From an uncultured Phocaeicola sp. (GTDB lineage Bacteria; Bacteroidota; Bacteroidia; Bacteroidales; Bacteroidaceae), in the NCBI GenBank assembly GCA_944321335.1, contig CALUKX010000012.1:1-48817 (forward strand): 48,817 bases of DNA, read 5' to 3'. Under the pieces are notes generated by a model that searched no databases, was not told where the DNA came from, and saw only the letters and a list, made by a program, of their open reading frames with translations. Both the position numbers and the translations under genes were made by a program. Below, piece by piece: positions 31,444 through 39,898 of this stretch (position 1 is its first letter; each line of letters starts with the position of its first letter).

Positions 31444-32787
31444 TTATAATTCGATGGGGTTTCCTGCATAGAAGTTCAGCAAGGTACGGTTCAGTATTGC
31501 CATGTATTTGGCCTGGACACGCTGTTGCTGAGCGTTCAGGAGGTTGTTCTTCTCTGTCAATAGTTCGATGGTATTCTTCATCCCCAAATTGAACTGTTCG
31601 CTTACCATGTCGTAGCTGGTCTGGCAACTCTTTTCTTTCGTTTCGGCTGCCTGATATTGCTGCTGGGCGTTCAATGCATCAAGCCACAATGACTCGATGG
31701 TGCTGTACAGTTCCTTCTGCTTCGTTTCTAAAGCATATTGGCTGTCGGCAACCTGCAATTTTGCTTTCTGCACATTTGTCTTGTTCTGCCGGTTGTCGAA
31801 TATCGGGATGTTCAGATTGATACCGATCATGTTGTTCCATCCATACTTCATTTGGTTGGCCCAATTACGGGTACTGGCACTGTTGGTTGTACTGCTGCTC
31901 GATGCCGACATGCTGATGGTAGGGTAGTATCCGCTCTTTGCCGCCGATACTGCCAGCTTTGCATTGTCGATGCTCAACTTACCGCTTTGGATTTCCGGAC
32001 GGTTGGCCAAAGCCGTCTGATAAACATCGATTTGGCTTGGCAATAACTGCATGATTTCCTCATCGTCCAGTTGGGGAAGCGAAAGAACCATTTCCGAAGT
32101 CCCGTCAAGTTCCAGCAATTGTTTCAGTTGCAGCTTGTAACTGCGTAGGGAACTTTCGGCCGTGACCAACTGATACTCGTCGTTACCCACTTGTGCTTCA
32201 AGCTGTGCAAGGTCCGCTTTCGAGATACTGCCTTCCTTGAAAAGTTCCTGCCCCCGTTCGTATGTCGCCTTGCTTGTCTCAAGCGTGTTACGGTTGATCT
32301 TTACCGATTCGTCGGCATAAAGAATCTGGATAAACAGTTTGGTTATCTCTTCTTGCAACATATTTTCTGTTTCATTGACGGTAAGGCTTGCAATATCACG
32401 GCTTGTTTTCTGCTGCTTGATGTTGTTCAACCGACGACCGCCGTTCCAGACAGTCCATTGTGCATTCAAGCTATAGTTTCCGTTGTATGTTGTCTTTTCA
32501 TTGCTGTTGATGATTTCTGTACCGCTCACCGTATTACTGTTCTCCTGATAAGGACGGTTGATCAGATTGTGTCCGGTATTGAATGACAGACTCGGGAATA
32601 GGGATGCCTTTGCACTCTTGACATCGATTTCCGATTCCTGCAAGGCAATCTTGTTCTGCTGGAGCTGGATATTTTTGTCGAGAGCATAATTGATGCAATC
32701 TTCCAAAGTCCATTCTTTCGCTTCCTGTGCCAGAAACGGACTAGCCGATGAAAGTAATGCGATGATGCATAAAGCTTTTTGTCTCAT
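31444..32787 (-). CDS. TolC-family outer-membrane efflux duct
   Basis: A 447-residue outer-membrane efflux protein with a signal peptide (cleavage near AQEA, residue 21-24) and two OEP repeats of the TolC fold ('LEDCINYALDKNIQLQQNKIALQESEIDVKSAKASLFPSLSF' at about 27-68 and 'ANRPEIQSGKLSIDNAKLAVSAAKSGYYPTISM'). No lipobox Cys is present, unlike OprM types. It opens the four-gene export operon and has a consensus promoter. It forms the exit channel for the MacA-MacB pump. Confidence 0.93.
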   Translation of the reverse strand: MRQKALCIIALLSSASPFLAQEAKEWTLEDCINYALDKNIQLQQNKIALQESEIDVKSAKASLFPSLSFNTGHNLINRPYQENSNTVSGTEIINSNEKTTYNGNYSLNAQWTVWNGGRRLNNIKQQKTSRDIASLTVNETENMLQEEITKLFIQILYADESVKINRNTLETSKATYERGQELFKEGSISKADLAQLEAQVGNDEYQLVTAESSLRSYKLQLKQLLELDGTSEMVLSLPQLDDEEIMQLLPSQIDVYQTALANRPEIQSGKLSIDNAKLAVSAAKSGYYPTISMSASSSSTTNSASTRNWANQMKYGWNNMIGINLNIPIFDNRQNKTNVQKAKLQVADSQYALETKQKELYSTIESLWLDALNAQQQYQAAETKEKSCQTSYDMVSEQFNLGMKNTIELLTEKNNLLNAQQQRVQAKYMAILNRTLLNFYAGNPIEL

Positions 32788-32812
32788 GTTCCAATCGTTT
32801 AATTAAGCGATA

Positions 32813-32844
32813 CAAAAATAAAAATCCTTATACCTGCGAACAAA
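32813..32844 (-). promoter_or_regulatory. Promoter of the TolC-MacA-ABC operon
   Basis: On the reverse strand TTTG (32844-32841), 20 nt, TATTTTTG (32820-32813) fits the consensus exactly, 25 nt before the ATG at 32787. It is divergent from the cytochrome bd promoter. Confidence 0.75.
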
Positions 32845-32881
32845 CTAACTAGATTAACCCATAATTTATAAGGATGAAACC

Positions 32882-32912
32882 TTGCTTTTTACCGATAAAA
32901 GGCTTTCCTTTG
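32882..32912 (+). promoter_or_regulatory. Promoter of the cytochrome bd operon
   Basis: TTG at 32882-32884, 20 nt, TTCCTTTG at 32905-32912 (one mismatch to TAnnTTTG), 21 nt before the ATG at 32934. Confidence 0.45.
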
Positions 32913-32933
32913 TAATGATTGTAAAAATAAACT

Positions 32934-33152
32934 ATGATTAAAAAGAGTCTAATATCCATCTGGAAGTTCTATGTGGACGGATTCCGAAGCATGACTTTGG
33001 GCCGTACGCTTTGGTTGTTGATTCTGATCAAACTCTTCATTATGTTTTTTGTCTTGAAATTGTTTTTCTTCCCGTCGTTCCTGAAAGGAAAGACCACGGA
33101 AGAGAAGGAAGAATTTGTGGGAAGCGAGTTGGTGGAACGTGCCGTAGACTGA
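32934..33152 (+). CDS. DUF4492 small membrane protein upstream of cydA
   Basis: A 72-residue protein with one hydrophobic helix (about 25-48, LWLLILIKLFIMFFVLKLFFF) after a short amphipathic N-terminus and a charged tail (TTEEKEEFVGSELVERAVD). It matches the DUF4492 family, which is regularly placed directly before cydA in Bacteroidota and some epsilonproteobacteria. It is co-transcribed with cydA, 29 nt upstream. By position and size it may be a CydX-like accessory subunit of the cytochrome bd oxidase, which is an inference. No catalytic residues are apparent. Confidence 0.85.
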   Translation: MIKKSLISIWKFYVDGFRSMTLGRTLWLLILIKLFIMFFVLKLFFFPSFLKGKTTEEKEEFVGSELVERAVD

Positions 33153-33181
33153 TAATTCATTAACTTTAAATTATAATAGAC

Positions 33182-34681
33182 ATGTTCGAGAGCATTGACA
33201 CATCGATGATTGACTGGTCGAGAGCGCAGTTTGCCTTGACCGCCATGTACCATTGGCTGTTTGTGCCCCTGACTTTGGGACTTGCAGTAATTATGGGTGT
33301 CATGGAAACGCTGTATGTGATTACAGGCAATGAGTTCTGGAAACGTACAGCTAAATTTTGGATAAAGTTGTTCGGTATCAATTTTGCCGTCGGAGTAGCT
33401 ACCGGATTGATTCTGGAATTCCAGTTCGGTACCAACTGGAGCAACTATTCCTGGTTTGTAGGAGATATATTCGGAGCGCCTTTGGCTATCGAGGGTATCC
33501 TGGCTTTCTTTATGGAAGCAACCTTCGTGGCTGTGATGTTCTTCGGATGGAATAAGGTGGGCAAGAAGTTCCACTTGGCTTCTACCTGGCTTACCGGTTT
33601 GGGTGCGACCATCTCGGCATGGTGGATTCTTGTTGCCAATTCATGGATGCAGTATCCGGTGGGTATGGAGTTCAACCCTGATACAGTCCGTAACGAAATG
33701 ATCGATTTCATGGCGGTGGCGTTCTCTCCAGTAGCCGTAATGAAGTTCCTGCATACGGTATTGAGCTGTTGGATGTTGGGTGCCGTATTTGTTATCGGTG
33801 TAAGTGCCTGGTATCTGATCCGCAAGCGTGAAAAGGAATTTGCTGTCGGAAGTATGAAGATTGCCGCTTGGGTGGGCTTGTTTGCCGCATTGGTAACTGC
33901 CGGTACCGGTGATAAGTCGGCTTATCAGGTAGCTCAGGTGCAGCCGATGAAGCTCGCCGCTATGGAAGCGCTTTATGACGGGGGAACAGCCGAACCGCTT
34001 ACCATCGTTGGAAACATCAAGATACCTAAGATGCTTTCTTATCTGGCTACACACGATCTGGATGGTTATGTTCCGGGTATCAACAATATTTTGTTGGGTG
34101 GCTATACTTTGCCCGACGGCTCGAAAGCTTTGCCTGTAATTGAAAAGATGAACAGAGGCAAGAAGGCGATTGCGGCTCTTGCTGATTTCCGTCAGGCTAA
34201 ACAGGAGGGCGGCGAAGCTAAGATGATGGCTTCGCAGAAGGTGATCGAAGAGAATATGCCTTACTTCGGTTACGGATATATCCAGGATCCCAATTCATTG
34301 GTCCCCAATGTCTGGATGTTGTTCTGGGCATTCCGTGTGATGGTAGGTCTGGGAATGTACTTTATCCTGTTCTTTATCGTAATCTTGTTTTTGGCACGTA
34401 AACATAAATTGTCGAAGGTTACCTGGTTGCATTGGGTTGCCTTGTGGAGCATTCCGTTGGCTTACATTGCCAGTCAGGCCGGATGGATCGTTGCCGAAAT
34501 GGGACGCCAGCCGTGGGCTATCCAGGATCTGTTGCCGTTGAATGCTGCCGTTTCCAACCTGCAGACCGGTTCGGTACAGACTACCTTCTTCATCTTCCTG
34601 ATTATGTTTACCGTTCTTCTGATAGCCGAAATAGGTATTATGGTGAAGGCAATCAAGAAAGGTCCGGAAGAATCGAAATAA
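33182..34681 (+). CDS. cydA: Cytochrome bd ubiquinol oxidase subunit I
   Basis: A 499-residue subunit that binds haems b558, b595 and d and oxidises the quinol. Its axial ligands are visible: His24 (TAMYHWLFVPLTLG) and His191 (VMKFLHTVLSCW). The carboxylates of the proton path are Glu104 and Glu112 (AIEGILAFFMEATF). The motif GRQPWAIQDLLP is the family signature. The Q-loop between helices VI and VII is of the short kind. It lies between the DUF4492 gene and cydB. It supports micro-oxic respiration and oxygen scavenging by an otherwise anaerobic organism. Confidence 0.96.
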   Translation: MFESIDTSMIDWSRAQFALTAMYHWLFVPLTLGLAVIMGVMETLYVITGNEFWKRTAKFWIKLFGINFAVGVATGLILEFQFGTNWSNYSWFVGDIFGAPLAIEGILAFFMEATFVAVMFFGWNKVGKKFHLASTWLTGLGATISAWWILVANSWMQYPVGMEFNPDTVRNEMIDFMAVAFSPVAVMKFLHTVLSCWMLGAVFVIGVSAWYLIRKREKEFAVGSMKIAAWVGLFAALVTAGTGDKSAYQVAQVQPMKLAAMEALYDGGTAEPLTIVGNIKIPKMLSYLATHDLDGYVPGINNILLGGYTLPDGSKALPVIEKMNRGKKAIAALADFRQAKQEGGEAKMMASQKVIEENMPYFGYGYIQDPNSLVPNVWMLFWAFRVMVGLGMYFILFFIVILFLARKHKLSKVTWLHWVALWSIPLAYIASQAGWIVAEMGRQPWAIQDLLPLNAAVSNLQTGSVQTTFFIFLIMFTVLLIAEIGIMVKAIKKGPEESK

Positions 34682-34715
34682 AACGATAGATACTCATCAT
34701 TTAAATTAAAGAATT

Positions 34716-35867
34716 ATGGATTCAGCATATATTTTCTTGCAGAACTATTGGTGGTTCTTGGTATCGTTGCTCGGAGCGTTTCTGGTATTTCTGTTGTTTG
34801 TTCAAGGCGGTAATTCGCTGTTGTTCCGCTTGGGTAAGACCGATGAGGAACGTACGATGCTGGTGAATTCCACCGGTCGCAAGTGGGAATTCACATTTAC
34901 TACATTGGTAACTTTCGGAGGTGCTTTCTTCGCTTCCTTCCCGTTGTTCTACAGTACCAGTTTCGGCGGTGCTTATTGGTTGTGGATGATCATCCTGTTC
35001 AGTTTCGTACTGCAGGCCGTATCGTATGAATTCCAGTCGAAGTTGGGAAACCTGCTCGGCAAACGTACTTACCAATGGTTCCTTGTAATCAATGGTATTG
35101 TAGGTCCGGTGTTGCTGGGTGCAGCTGTGGCTACTTTCTTCAACGGTTCCAATTTTATTGTAAATAAGGCGAATATGACCGACCAGATGATGCCGGTCAT
35201 CAGTCAGTGGGCCAATGGATGGCACGGATTGGATGCTTTCACCGATATATGGAACATCATTCTTGGGTTTGCCGTATTCTTCCTGGCACGTCTGTTAGGT
35301 AACCTGTATTTCATCAACAACATCCGCGACGAGAAGCTTATTCCCCGTTGCCGCCGCCAGTTGATTACTGATGCAGTCCCTTTCCTGCTGTTCTTCCTGG
35401 CTTTCGTTATCCGTACGATGTTTAAAGACGGATTTGCCGTTGACCCGACAACCCAACAGATTGTATTGGAACCGTACAAGTATTTCCATAACTTGATTGA
35501 TATGCCGGTTCTGCTGATTCTCTTCCTGATTGGTGTGGTTGCCGTTCTTTTCGGCCTGATCAAAAGTATATTGTGCTCAACCTATACCAAAGGAATCTGG
35601 TTTACCGGAAGCGGAACGGTAGTGACGGTATTGGCTTTGTTGCTCTGTGTAGGATATAACAATACGGCCTACTATCCGTCAACAGCCGATCTGCAAAGCT
35701 CTTTGACTTTGGCCAACAGCTGTTCGAGCGAGTTTACACTGAGAACAATGGCCTATGTTTCCATTTTAGTTCCGTTTGTATTGGCATACATCGTATATGC
35801 TTGGCGTGCCATCGACCGCAAGCCGATTACGGCAGATGAACTGAAAGAAGACGAACATGCTTATTGA
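34716..35867 (+). CDS. cydB: Cytochrome bd ubiquinol oxidase subunit II
   Basis: A 383-residue membrane subunit with about eight to nine helices, the scaffold partner of CydA. Family features include the opening 'FLQNYWWFLVSLLGAFLVFLLFVQGG' and the 'GRKWEFTFTTLVTFGGAFFASFPLFYSTSFGGAYW' region. It lies 34 nt after cydA. Menaquinone rather than ubiquinone is the likely electron donor in this group (known for Bacteroidota, not readable here). Confidence 0.95.
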   Translation: MDSAYIFLQNYWWFLVSLLGAFLVFLLFVQGGNSLLFRLGKTDEERTMLVNSTGRKWEFTFTTLVTFGGAFFASFPLFYSTSFGGAYWLWMIILFSFVLQAVSYEFQSKLGNLLGKRTYQWFLVINGIVGPVLLGAAVATFFNGSNFIVNKANMTDQMMPVISQWANGWHGLDAFTDIWNIILGFAVFFLARLLGNLYFINNIRDEKLIPRCRRQLITDAVPFLLFFLAFVIRTMFKDGFAVDPTTQQIVLEPYKYFHNLIDMPVLLILFLIGVVAVLFGLIKSILCSTYTKGIWFTGSGTVVTVLALLLCVGYNNTAYYPSTADLQSSLTLANSCSSEFTLRTMAYVSILVPFVLAYIVYAWRAIDRKPITADELKEDEHAY

Positions 35868-35906
35868 TTGGTCAATATCCGATAATCCGATATTGATATA
35901 AAAGAT

Positions 35907-35950
35907 GAATCCCTCATCCGGCATTACGTCGGGCGAGGGATTCTGATTTT
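35907..35950 (+). terminator. Terminator of the cyd operon
   Basis: GAATCCCTC (35907-35915) is the reverse complement of GAGGGATTC (35935-35943), followed by TGATTTT. The T-run is short. Confidence 0.6.
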
Positions 35951-35994
35951 ATAAAGCACTATAATCAGTTATTTGTTCGCAGTTTATAAGAACA

Positions 35995-36528
35995 TTATTC
36001 TTTTGGTGCAGGAGTCATGGGACATCCCTTTTCAGGACATTTCATCATTGGACGGCCTTTCGGCATACGCTTGAAATCTCTGTTGCCTTTGTCCATCTTG
36101 TGCGGACGGCAGTCGTTGTTCATGAAAACTTTCTGGAGCTGGCGTGCGGTCAGAATCTTTTCGAACTTCTTGAAATAAGTTTCTTTTGTTTCGATAGCTT
36201 TCTTCTGCATGCTGAAACGTTCCAGCATTTTCTTGTTCAGCTCGGCGTCTGTCATCTTTTCTTTCGGACATTCACCTTTCTTGCATTCCGGTTTTGCCGG
36301 ACGGCATTGTTGCATTGCTTGCAGATATTCCTTGTAGAGTGGAGCGAACTGGGCCGCTGTCGCATCGTTCAGCATGAGTTCCTTCTGCATGCGTGCCACT
36401 TTCATATCCATACGTTGTTCGGGAGTAAGCTCTTTCTTCTGTTGGGCTTTCTTTTCCTGTGCGAATACATTACCGCAGCACATCAAGGCTGCAATCATCA
36501 ATGCTGAAAATATACGATTTGTTTTCAT
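35995..36528 (-). CDS. Spy-like periplasmic protein rich in Cys and Met
   Basis: A 177-residue secreted protein with signal peptide (cleavage after VFAQ, residue 24). The mature part opens with 'LTPEQRMDMKVARMQKELML' and continues as helices ('KMLERFSMQKKAIETKETYFKKFEKILTARQLQKVF'), which resembles the LTxxQ/CpxP-Spy family of chaperone-like periplasmic proteins. It carries six cysteines, three in CRPAKPECKKGEC and two in the Pro-rich tail KCPEKGCPM, plus many Met and Lys. Metal binding (copper or zinc) is possible but unproved. It is monocistronic and transcribed away from cydB. Confidence 0.65.
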   Translation of the reverse strand: MKTNRIFSALMIAALMCCGNVFAQEKKAQQKKELTPEQRMDMKVARMQKELMLNDATAAQFAPLYKEYLQAMQQCRPAKPECKKGECPKEKMTDAELNKKMLERFSMQKKAIETKETYFKKFEKILTARQLQKVFMNNDCRPHKMDKGNRDFKRMPKGRPMMKCPEKGCPMTPAPKE

Positions 36529-36708
36529 AATCTTCTACGTTTTAATTGTTATACATTCATGTTAAACATTTAGCGCGCGTCTTTTGGTCTTATGACAAGA
36601 CAAGAATGGAAGGGTTTAACACAATAACATTCTTTAACGCAGAAAAGTATTTTTCGCTGATTTCCGGTAATGCTAGCTCGGAGCAAAGTGAATAGCCTGT
36701 AGTACGGA

Positions 36709-38355
36709 TTAAAGACTGAATCCGGATTCCTTGACAATGTGCATCTTTTTTCCCGTGACAGGGTGGATGAAATCCAGTTCGGCGGCATGAAGATACAGGC
36801 GGTCGGCTTTTTTCCCGTAAAGTTCGTCGCCCTTGATGGGGCAATGCACCCCTTCCGTATGGGCGGCATGTACCCGGAGCTGGTGTGTTCTTCCAGTCTG
36901 GGGGAAGAAGGAGACAAGTGTTTCCCCATTTGCCCGTTTCACAACTCTGTATAGGGTGACGGCAGGTTTTCCGTATTCGTAGTTCACTATCTGACGGGGA
37001 CGGTCGCTGAGGTCGGGACAAAGAGGGAGGCGGATGATACCTTCGTCTTCTTCCACTGAACCTTCCAATATGGCCGTATAGCGTTTCTTGATTTCCCGTG
37101 TTTCGAAAAGAGCCTGAAGCCGCTGATGGATATCCTTGTCTTTGGCGGCAAGGATGAGGCCCGATGTAGCCATGTCCAGCCGATGCACAATCATCGGTCC
37201 GGTGGCATCGGGATAGAGGCGGTGCAGATGTTGGCTGACCGAATCGAGGTCGTTCTTTCCAGGGGCCGACAACATTCCAGCCGGCTTGTTGACTACCACC
37301 AGCCATTCGTCTTCATACACGATCTCCAGTCGGGTGTTTCGATGAATATCTTCGGCCAACGGATTCTTTTCGACTTCCAGTCCGATGAGCATGTGTTTCA
37401 GTATCGGTTCGCATTTGCTTTTGCACGAAGGATAAAAATAGCCGTGATGACGGATCTCTTCCTTGGGCGACATACCCCACCAGAATTCACCCATAGCCAG
37501 AGGCTGAAGTCCGTTCAGATAAGCATATTGCAACAGCTTAGGTAAGGCACATTCGCCGGCACCGGCCGGGGGCGTCCCTTGAGGCGTATCTTTGAATATC
37601 TCACACAAATCCTTTGCTTCCCCGTTGGCATCGAGCATGCGGAACTGTTCGAAAAGCTGACGCTGCAAACGTGCCGAACGTTGCTTGCGTTCCTGTTTCA
37701 GTTCGTCAATCCGACTTTCGAAAGCGGAAACCTTTTCTTCAAGCAATGCATTCTCTTCCTTCAAATGTTTCTCCAGCCGTTTGTATTCGGCTTTCTGGAA
37801 CTGGCTTTCCTTGATCATGGCCTGTTGTTCCGTTTCATCGACTCCTTCGGCACGACGTTTTTCGCGTAAGGCTTTGGCCTCTTTCATGAGCCGTTTCGCT
37901 GTTTCCAGTTGGCGCCGAGCATCAGCTTGAGTCGTTTGTAAATCCTTGATAGCCGATTGATAGGCTTCGCTTTCTTCCATTTCACGGATGCGGATATTGA
38001 CGGCCGATATATTGGCTTCCTCGATGCGGAAGAAACCGTCGGGCTGTAACAGATCGTAAACGGGAGGAACGAAAAAGGTATGATGGTTGCTGCCTGCCAG
38101 ATTACCGGAAAAGGCGGCCAGATAACCTATCCGATTATCCGGCGTACGGACAATCAGTACACCGAACATCTTCCCGTGGCGCAATTCTTCCTGCCAGTCG
38201 GCACGGTCGGCCAGATATTCCTGAACCTCTTCTGCGGCCAGGCGGGTCAACGGATGAGGGGTGTAATGGAAAGGGTATGTGAAGGCCGACGGCAAAGGAA
38301 TGTCGTCTATCTTATGTTTGAAGAAATGAATGCAGTGGGTTTCCGGTTTCGTCAT
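36709..38355 (-). CDS. RluA-family pseudouridine synthase with long N-terminal coiled coil
   Basis: A 548-residue protein. Residues about 340-545 are an RluA-type RNA pseudouridine synthase: 'LEIVYEDEWLVVVNKPAG' (343-360), the catalytic HRLD motif (391-394, Asp394), 'GRTHQLRVHA' and 'LYLHAAELDF' near the end. The first 340 residues are unusual: an opening domain, an acidic/basic coiled coil (about 125-235, AEYKRLEKHLKEENALLEEKV) and a region with a Gly/Pro-rich loop (TPPAGAGECALPKLLQYAYL). The C-terminal half is short for a stand-alone RluA, so the N-terminal part may replace an S4 domain as an RNA-targeting module. It is the last gene of the operon ispE - phosphatase-like - rluA. The RNA target is unknown. 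Confidence 0.85.
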   Translation of the reverse strand: MTKPETHCIHFFKHKIDDIPLPSAFTYPFHYTPHPLTRLAAEEVQEYLADRADWQEELRHGKMFGVLIVRTPDNRIGYLAAFSGNLAGSNHHTFFVPPVYDLLQPDGFFRIEEANISAVNIRIREMEESEAYQSAIKDLQTTQADARRQLETAKRLMKEAKALREKRRAEGVDETEQQAMIKESQFQKAEYKRLEKHLKEENALLEEKVSAFESRIDELKQERKQRSARLQRQLFEQFRMLDANGEAKDLCEIFKDTPQGTPPAGAGECALPKLLQYAYLNGLQPLAMGEFWWGMSPKEEIRHHGYFYPSCKSKCEPILKHMLIGLEVEKNPLAEDIHRNTRLEIVYEDEWLVVVNKPAGMLSAPGKNDLDSVSQHLHRLYPDATGPMIVHRLDMATSGLILAAKDKDIHQRLQALFETREIKKRYTAILEGSVEEDEGIIRLPLCPDLSDRPRQIVNYEYGKPAVTLYRVVKRANGETLVSFFPQTGRTHQLRVHAAHTEGVHCPIKGDELYGKKADRLYLHAAELDFIHPVTGKKMHIVKESGFSL

Positions 38356-38368
38356 ATTCTAAATCGTA

Positions 38369-38755
38369 TCATTCGCATCGGCAGAAATCATTTGCTCCGC
38401 AAGTACAGCGGGTAGCTGTCCGTTCTTTCAGTTCATCCCGATAAAGTTCATATAGGTTGCGTTGGAATTGCTCCTTGTCGGAAGGGGAGAGCTCCATCTG
38501 TTTCCATCCATATACGGTTTTTCCAAAGTAGGAAAGAAGCTCTTCGGCCGTATTGTCGCTGCCGATGATAAGGACATAATCCCATGACCGATGAGTGCAG
38601 TCGTCGAAAGATAGCGAATAAGGATATCCTTCGGCTGCCCTGTCGGTTCCGATTCCGGCCGTGTAGATGTTTATTCCCTTCCCGAAAGATAAGAGAGTTT
38701 CGCGTGCCGGACATCCGGTTTGTTCTTCGTCCTGACTGAGTATCAGCAATTCCAT
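38369..38755 (-). CDS. Degenerate LMW-phosphatase/arsenate-reductase-like protein
   Basis: A 128-residue protein. It resembles the low-molecular-weight phosphotyrosine phosphatase/ArsC fold in several places. There is a Cys near the start (GCPAR), 'IYTAGIGTDRA', then 'HRSWDYVLIIGSDN', then 'GWKQMELSPSDKEQFQRNLYELYRDELKERT', where the family has 'WDYVITLCD', 'HW.F.DP' and 'FR..RDEI..R'. The P-loop CX5R is not preserved, since only C-x2-R is present, so catalysis by the usual mechanism is doubtful. The Cys-rich tail (CTCGANDFCRC) could bind a metal. It lies between ispE and rluA and is co-transcribed. I place the family at moderate confidence only. Confidence 0.45.
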   Translation of the reverse strand: MELLILSQDEEQTGCPARETLLSFGKGINIYTAGIGTDRAAEGYPYSLSFDDCTHRSWDYVLIIGSDNTAEELLSYFGKTVYGWKQMELSPSDKEQFQRNLYELYRDELKERTATRCTCGANDFCRCE

Positions 38756-38762
38756 AGTGGTG

Positions 38763-39587
38763 TCAGATCATTTCTCGTTGGCGGCAGAAACAGCCGGCAA
38801 AAATCTTGTCGACGTTTTCGACCGGTTTCTTGAAAAGGCCGTAGACTGATGCTCCCGAACCCGACATGGCAGCATAGATTGCACCGAGGTCGTACATCTT
38901 GTCCTTGATGGCAGCGATTTCAGGGAATTTCAGGAATACGCTGTCCTCAAAGTCATTCTCCATGGTGTCTTTCCACGTTTCTATAGGTTGTTTGACAATC
39001 TCCTTCAACGACATTTCCGGACGTTTCGGACAGATGTGTGCAAACGCATCTTTGGTCGATACAAAGATGTCGGGCTTCACTAATACGATGTAATAACCGC
39101 TTAAAGAAAGGTTGATACGTTCGAAGATGTTTCCGATGCCTGTGGCGAAAACAGGTTGGTTCTGGATGAAGAAGGCACAGTCGGCTCCCAGTCGTGCAGC
39201 ATAGTCTTCCATTTCTGCGAAGCTCATGCCCAGACGGAACTTTTCGTTCAATACCTTGATCATGAAGGCGCAGTCGGCCGAACCGCCTCCTAATCCTGCA
39301 CCGGTAGGAATATGCTTGAACAGGTGGATATCAACCGGAGCCATGTCGTATTTCTCCTTCAATAGCTTATAGGCTTTCACTACCAGATTCTGGTCGGGGG
39401 CGCCTTCGATGGCTGTGCCGGTGATACTCAGCCTGTAAGGCTCGTTGCTGTCGGTCAGGCGGTTCACTTCCAGTCCGTCCTGTATATTAATCGGATAGAA
39501 GACCGTTTCGAGGTTATGGTATCCGTCGGGACGTTTCTCTACGATATTCAGTCCCAGGTTTATTTTTGCGTTAGGAAAAGTAATCAT
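38763..39587 (-). CDS. ispE: 4-diphosphocytidyl-2-C-methyl-D-erythritol kinase
   Basis: A 274-residue GHMP kinase of the non-mevalonate (MEP) isoprenoid pathway. [10 protein letters not shown] (6-15) contains the catalytic Lys8. The ATP-binding glycine-rich loop is [12 protein letters not shown] (94-105), with Asp105 from the ADC motif, and the third GHMP motif near the end is [12 protein letters not shown]. It phosphorylates CDP-methylerythritol. Its -7 box TATCTTTG lies just upstream, and two further genes follow in the same transcript. Confidence 0.95.
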   Translation of the reverse strand: MITFPNAKINLGLNIVEKRPDGYHNLETVFYPINIQDGLEVNRLTDSNEPYRLSITGTAIEGAPDQNLVVKAYKLLKEKYDMAPVDIHLFKHIPTGAGLGGGSADCAFMIKVLNEKFRLGMSFAEMEDYAARLGADCAFFIQNQPVFATGIGNIFERINLSLSGYYIVLVKPDIFVSTKDAFAHICPKRPEMSLKEIVKQPIETWKDTMENDFEDSVFLKFPEIAAIKDKMYDLGAIYAAMSGSGASVYGLFKKPVENVDKIFAGCFCRQREMI

Positions 39588-39607
39588 AAATCGATGGTTT
39601 ATTTTTC

Positions 39608-39615
39608 CAAAGATA
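39608..39615 (-). promoter_or_regulatory. -7 box of the ispE operon
   Basis: The reverse strand reads TATCTTTG, 20 nt upstream of the ispE ATG at 39587. No clear -33 box is visible. Confidence 0.5.
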
Positions 39616-39768
39616 AAGAAAAGTTTTCTATTTCCCCCGGTTAACAGAGTCTAAAATACCTTTATCTTACATGATATTAACTGATGTTTAGGACTTTATA
39701 ACTTACTTTTCGGATCGGGGAATTTTATTTCCTGTAATTAGTCTGCAGTATCTATTATTTACTTTTCC

Positions 39769-39800
39769 TTGGCATATTTCCCCGATTTTCCGTAAGTTTG
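39769..39800 (+). promoter_or_regulatory. Promoter of the serine hydrolase gene
   Basis: TTG at 39769-39771, 21 nt, then TAAGTTTG at 39793-39800. The leader to the ATG is about 90 nt. Confidence 0.6.
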
Positions 39801-39898
39801 CGGCCGTAACGACCGACTGACATAACTAATGCTGTTTTATTTCGATTGGGAATTTTCTTTCCCTTCAGCATCCCGATTGTCACAGAATTTGTATTAGC

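Larger units (their letters stand above)
39588..39898. other. Intergenic region between divergent ispE and the serine hydrolase
   Basis: This 311-base gap holds divergent promoters and the hydrolase leader, in which GGGAA/TTTCCC can form a short hairpin. I see no coding region. Confidence 0.45.
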
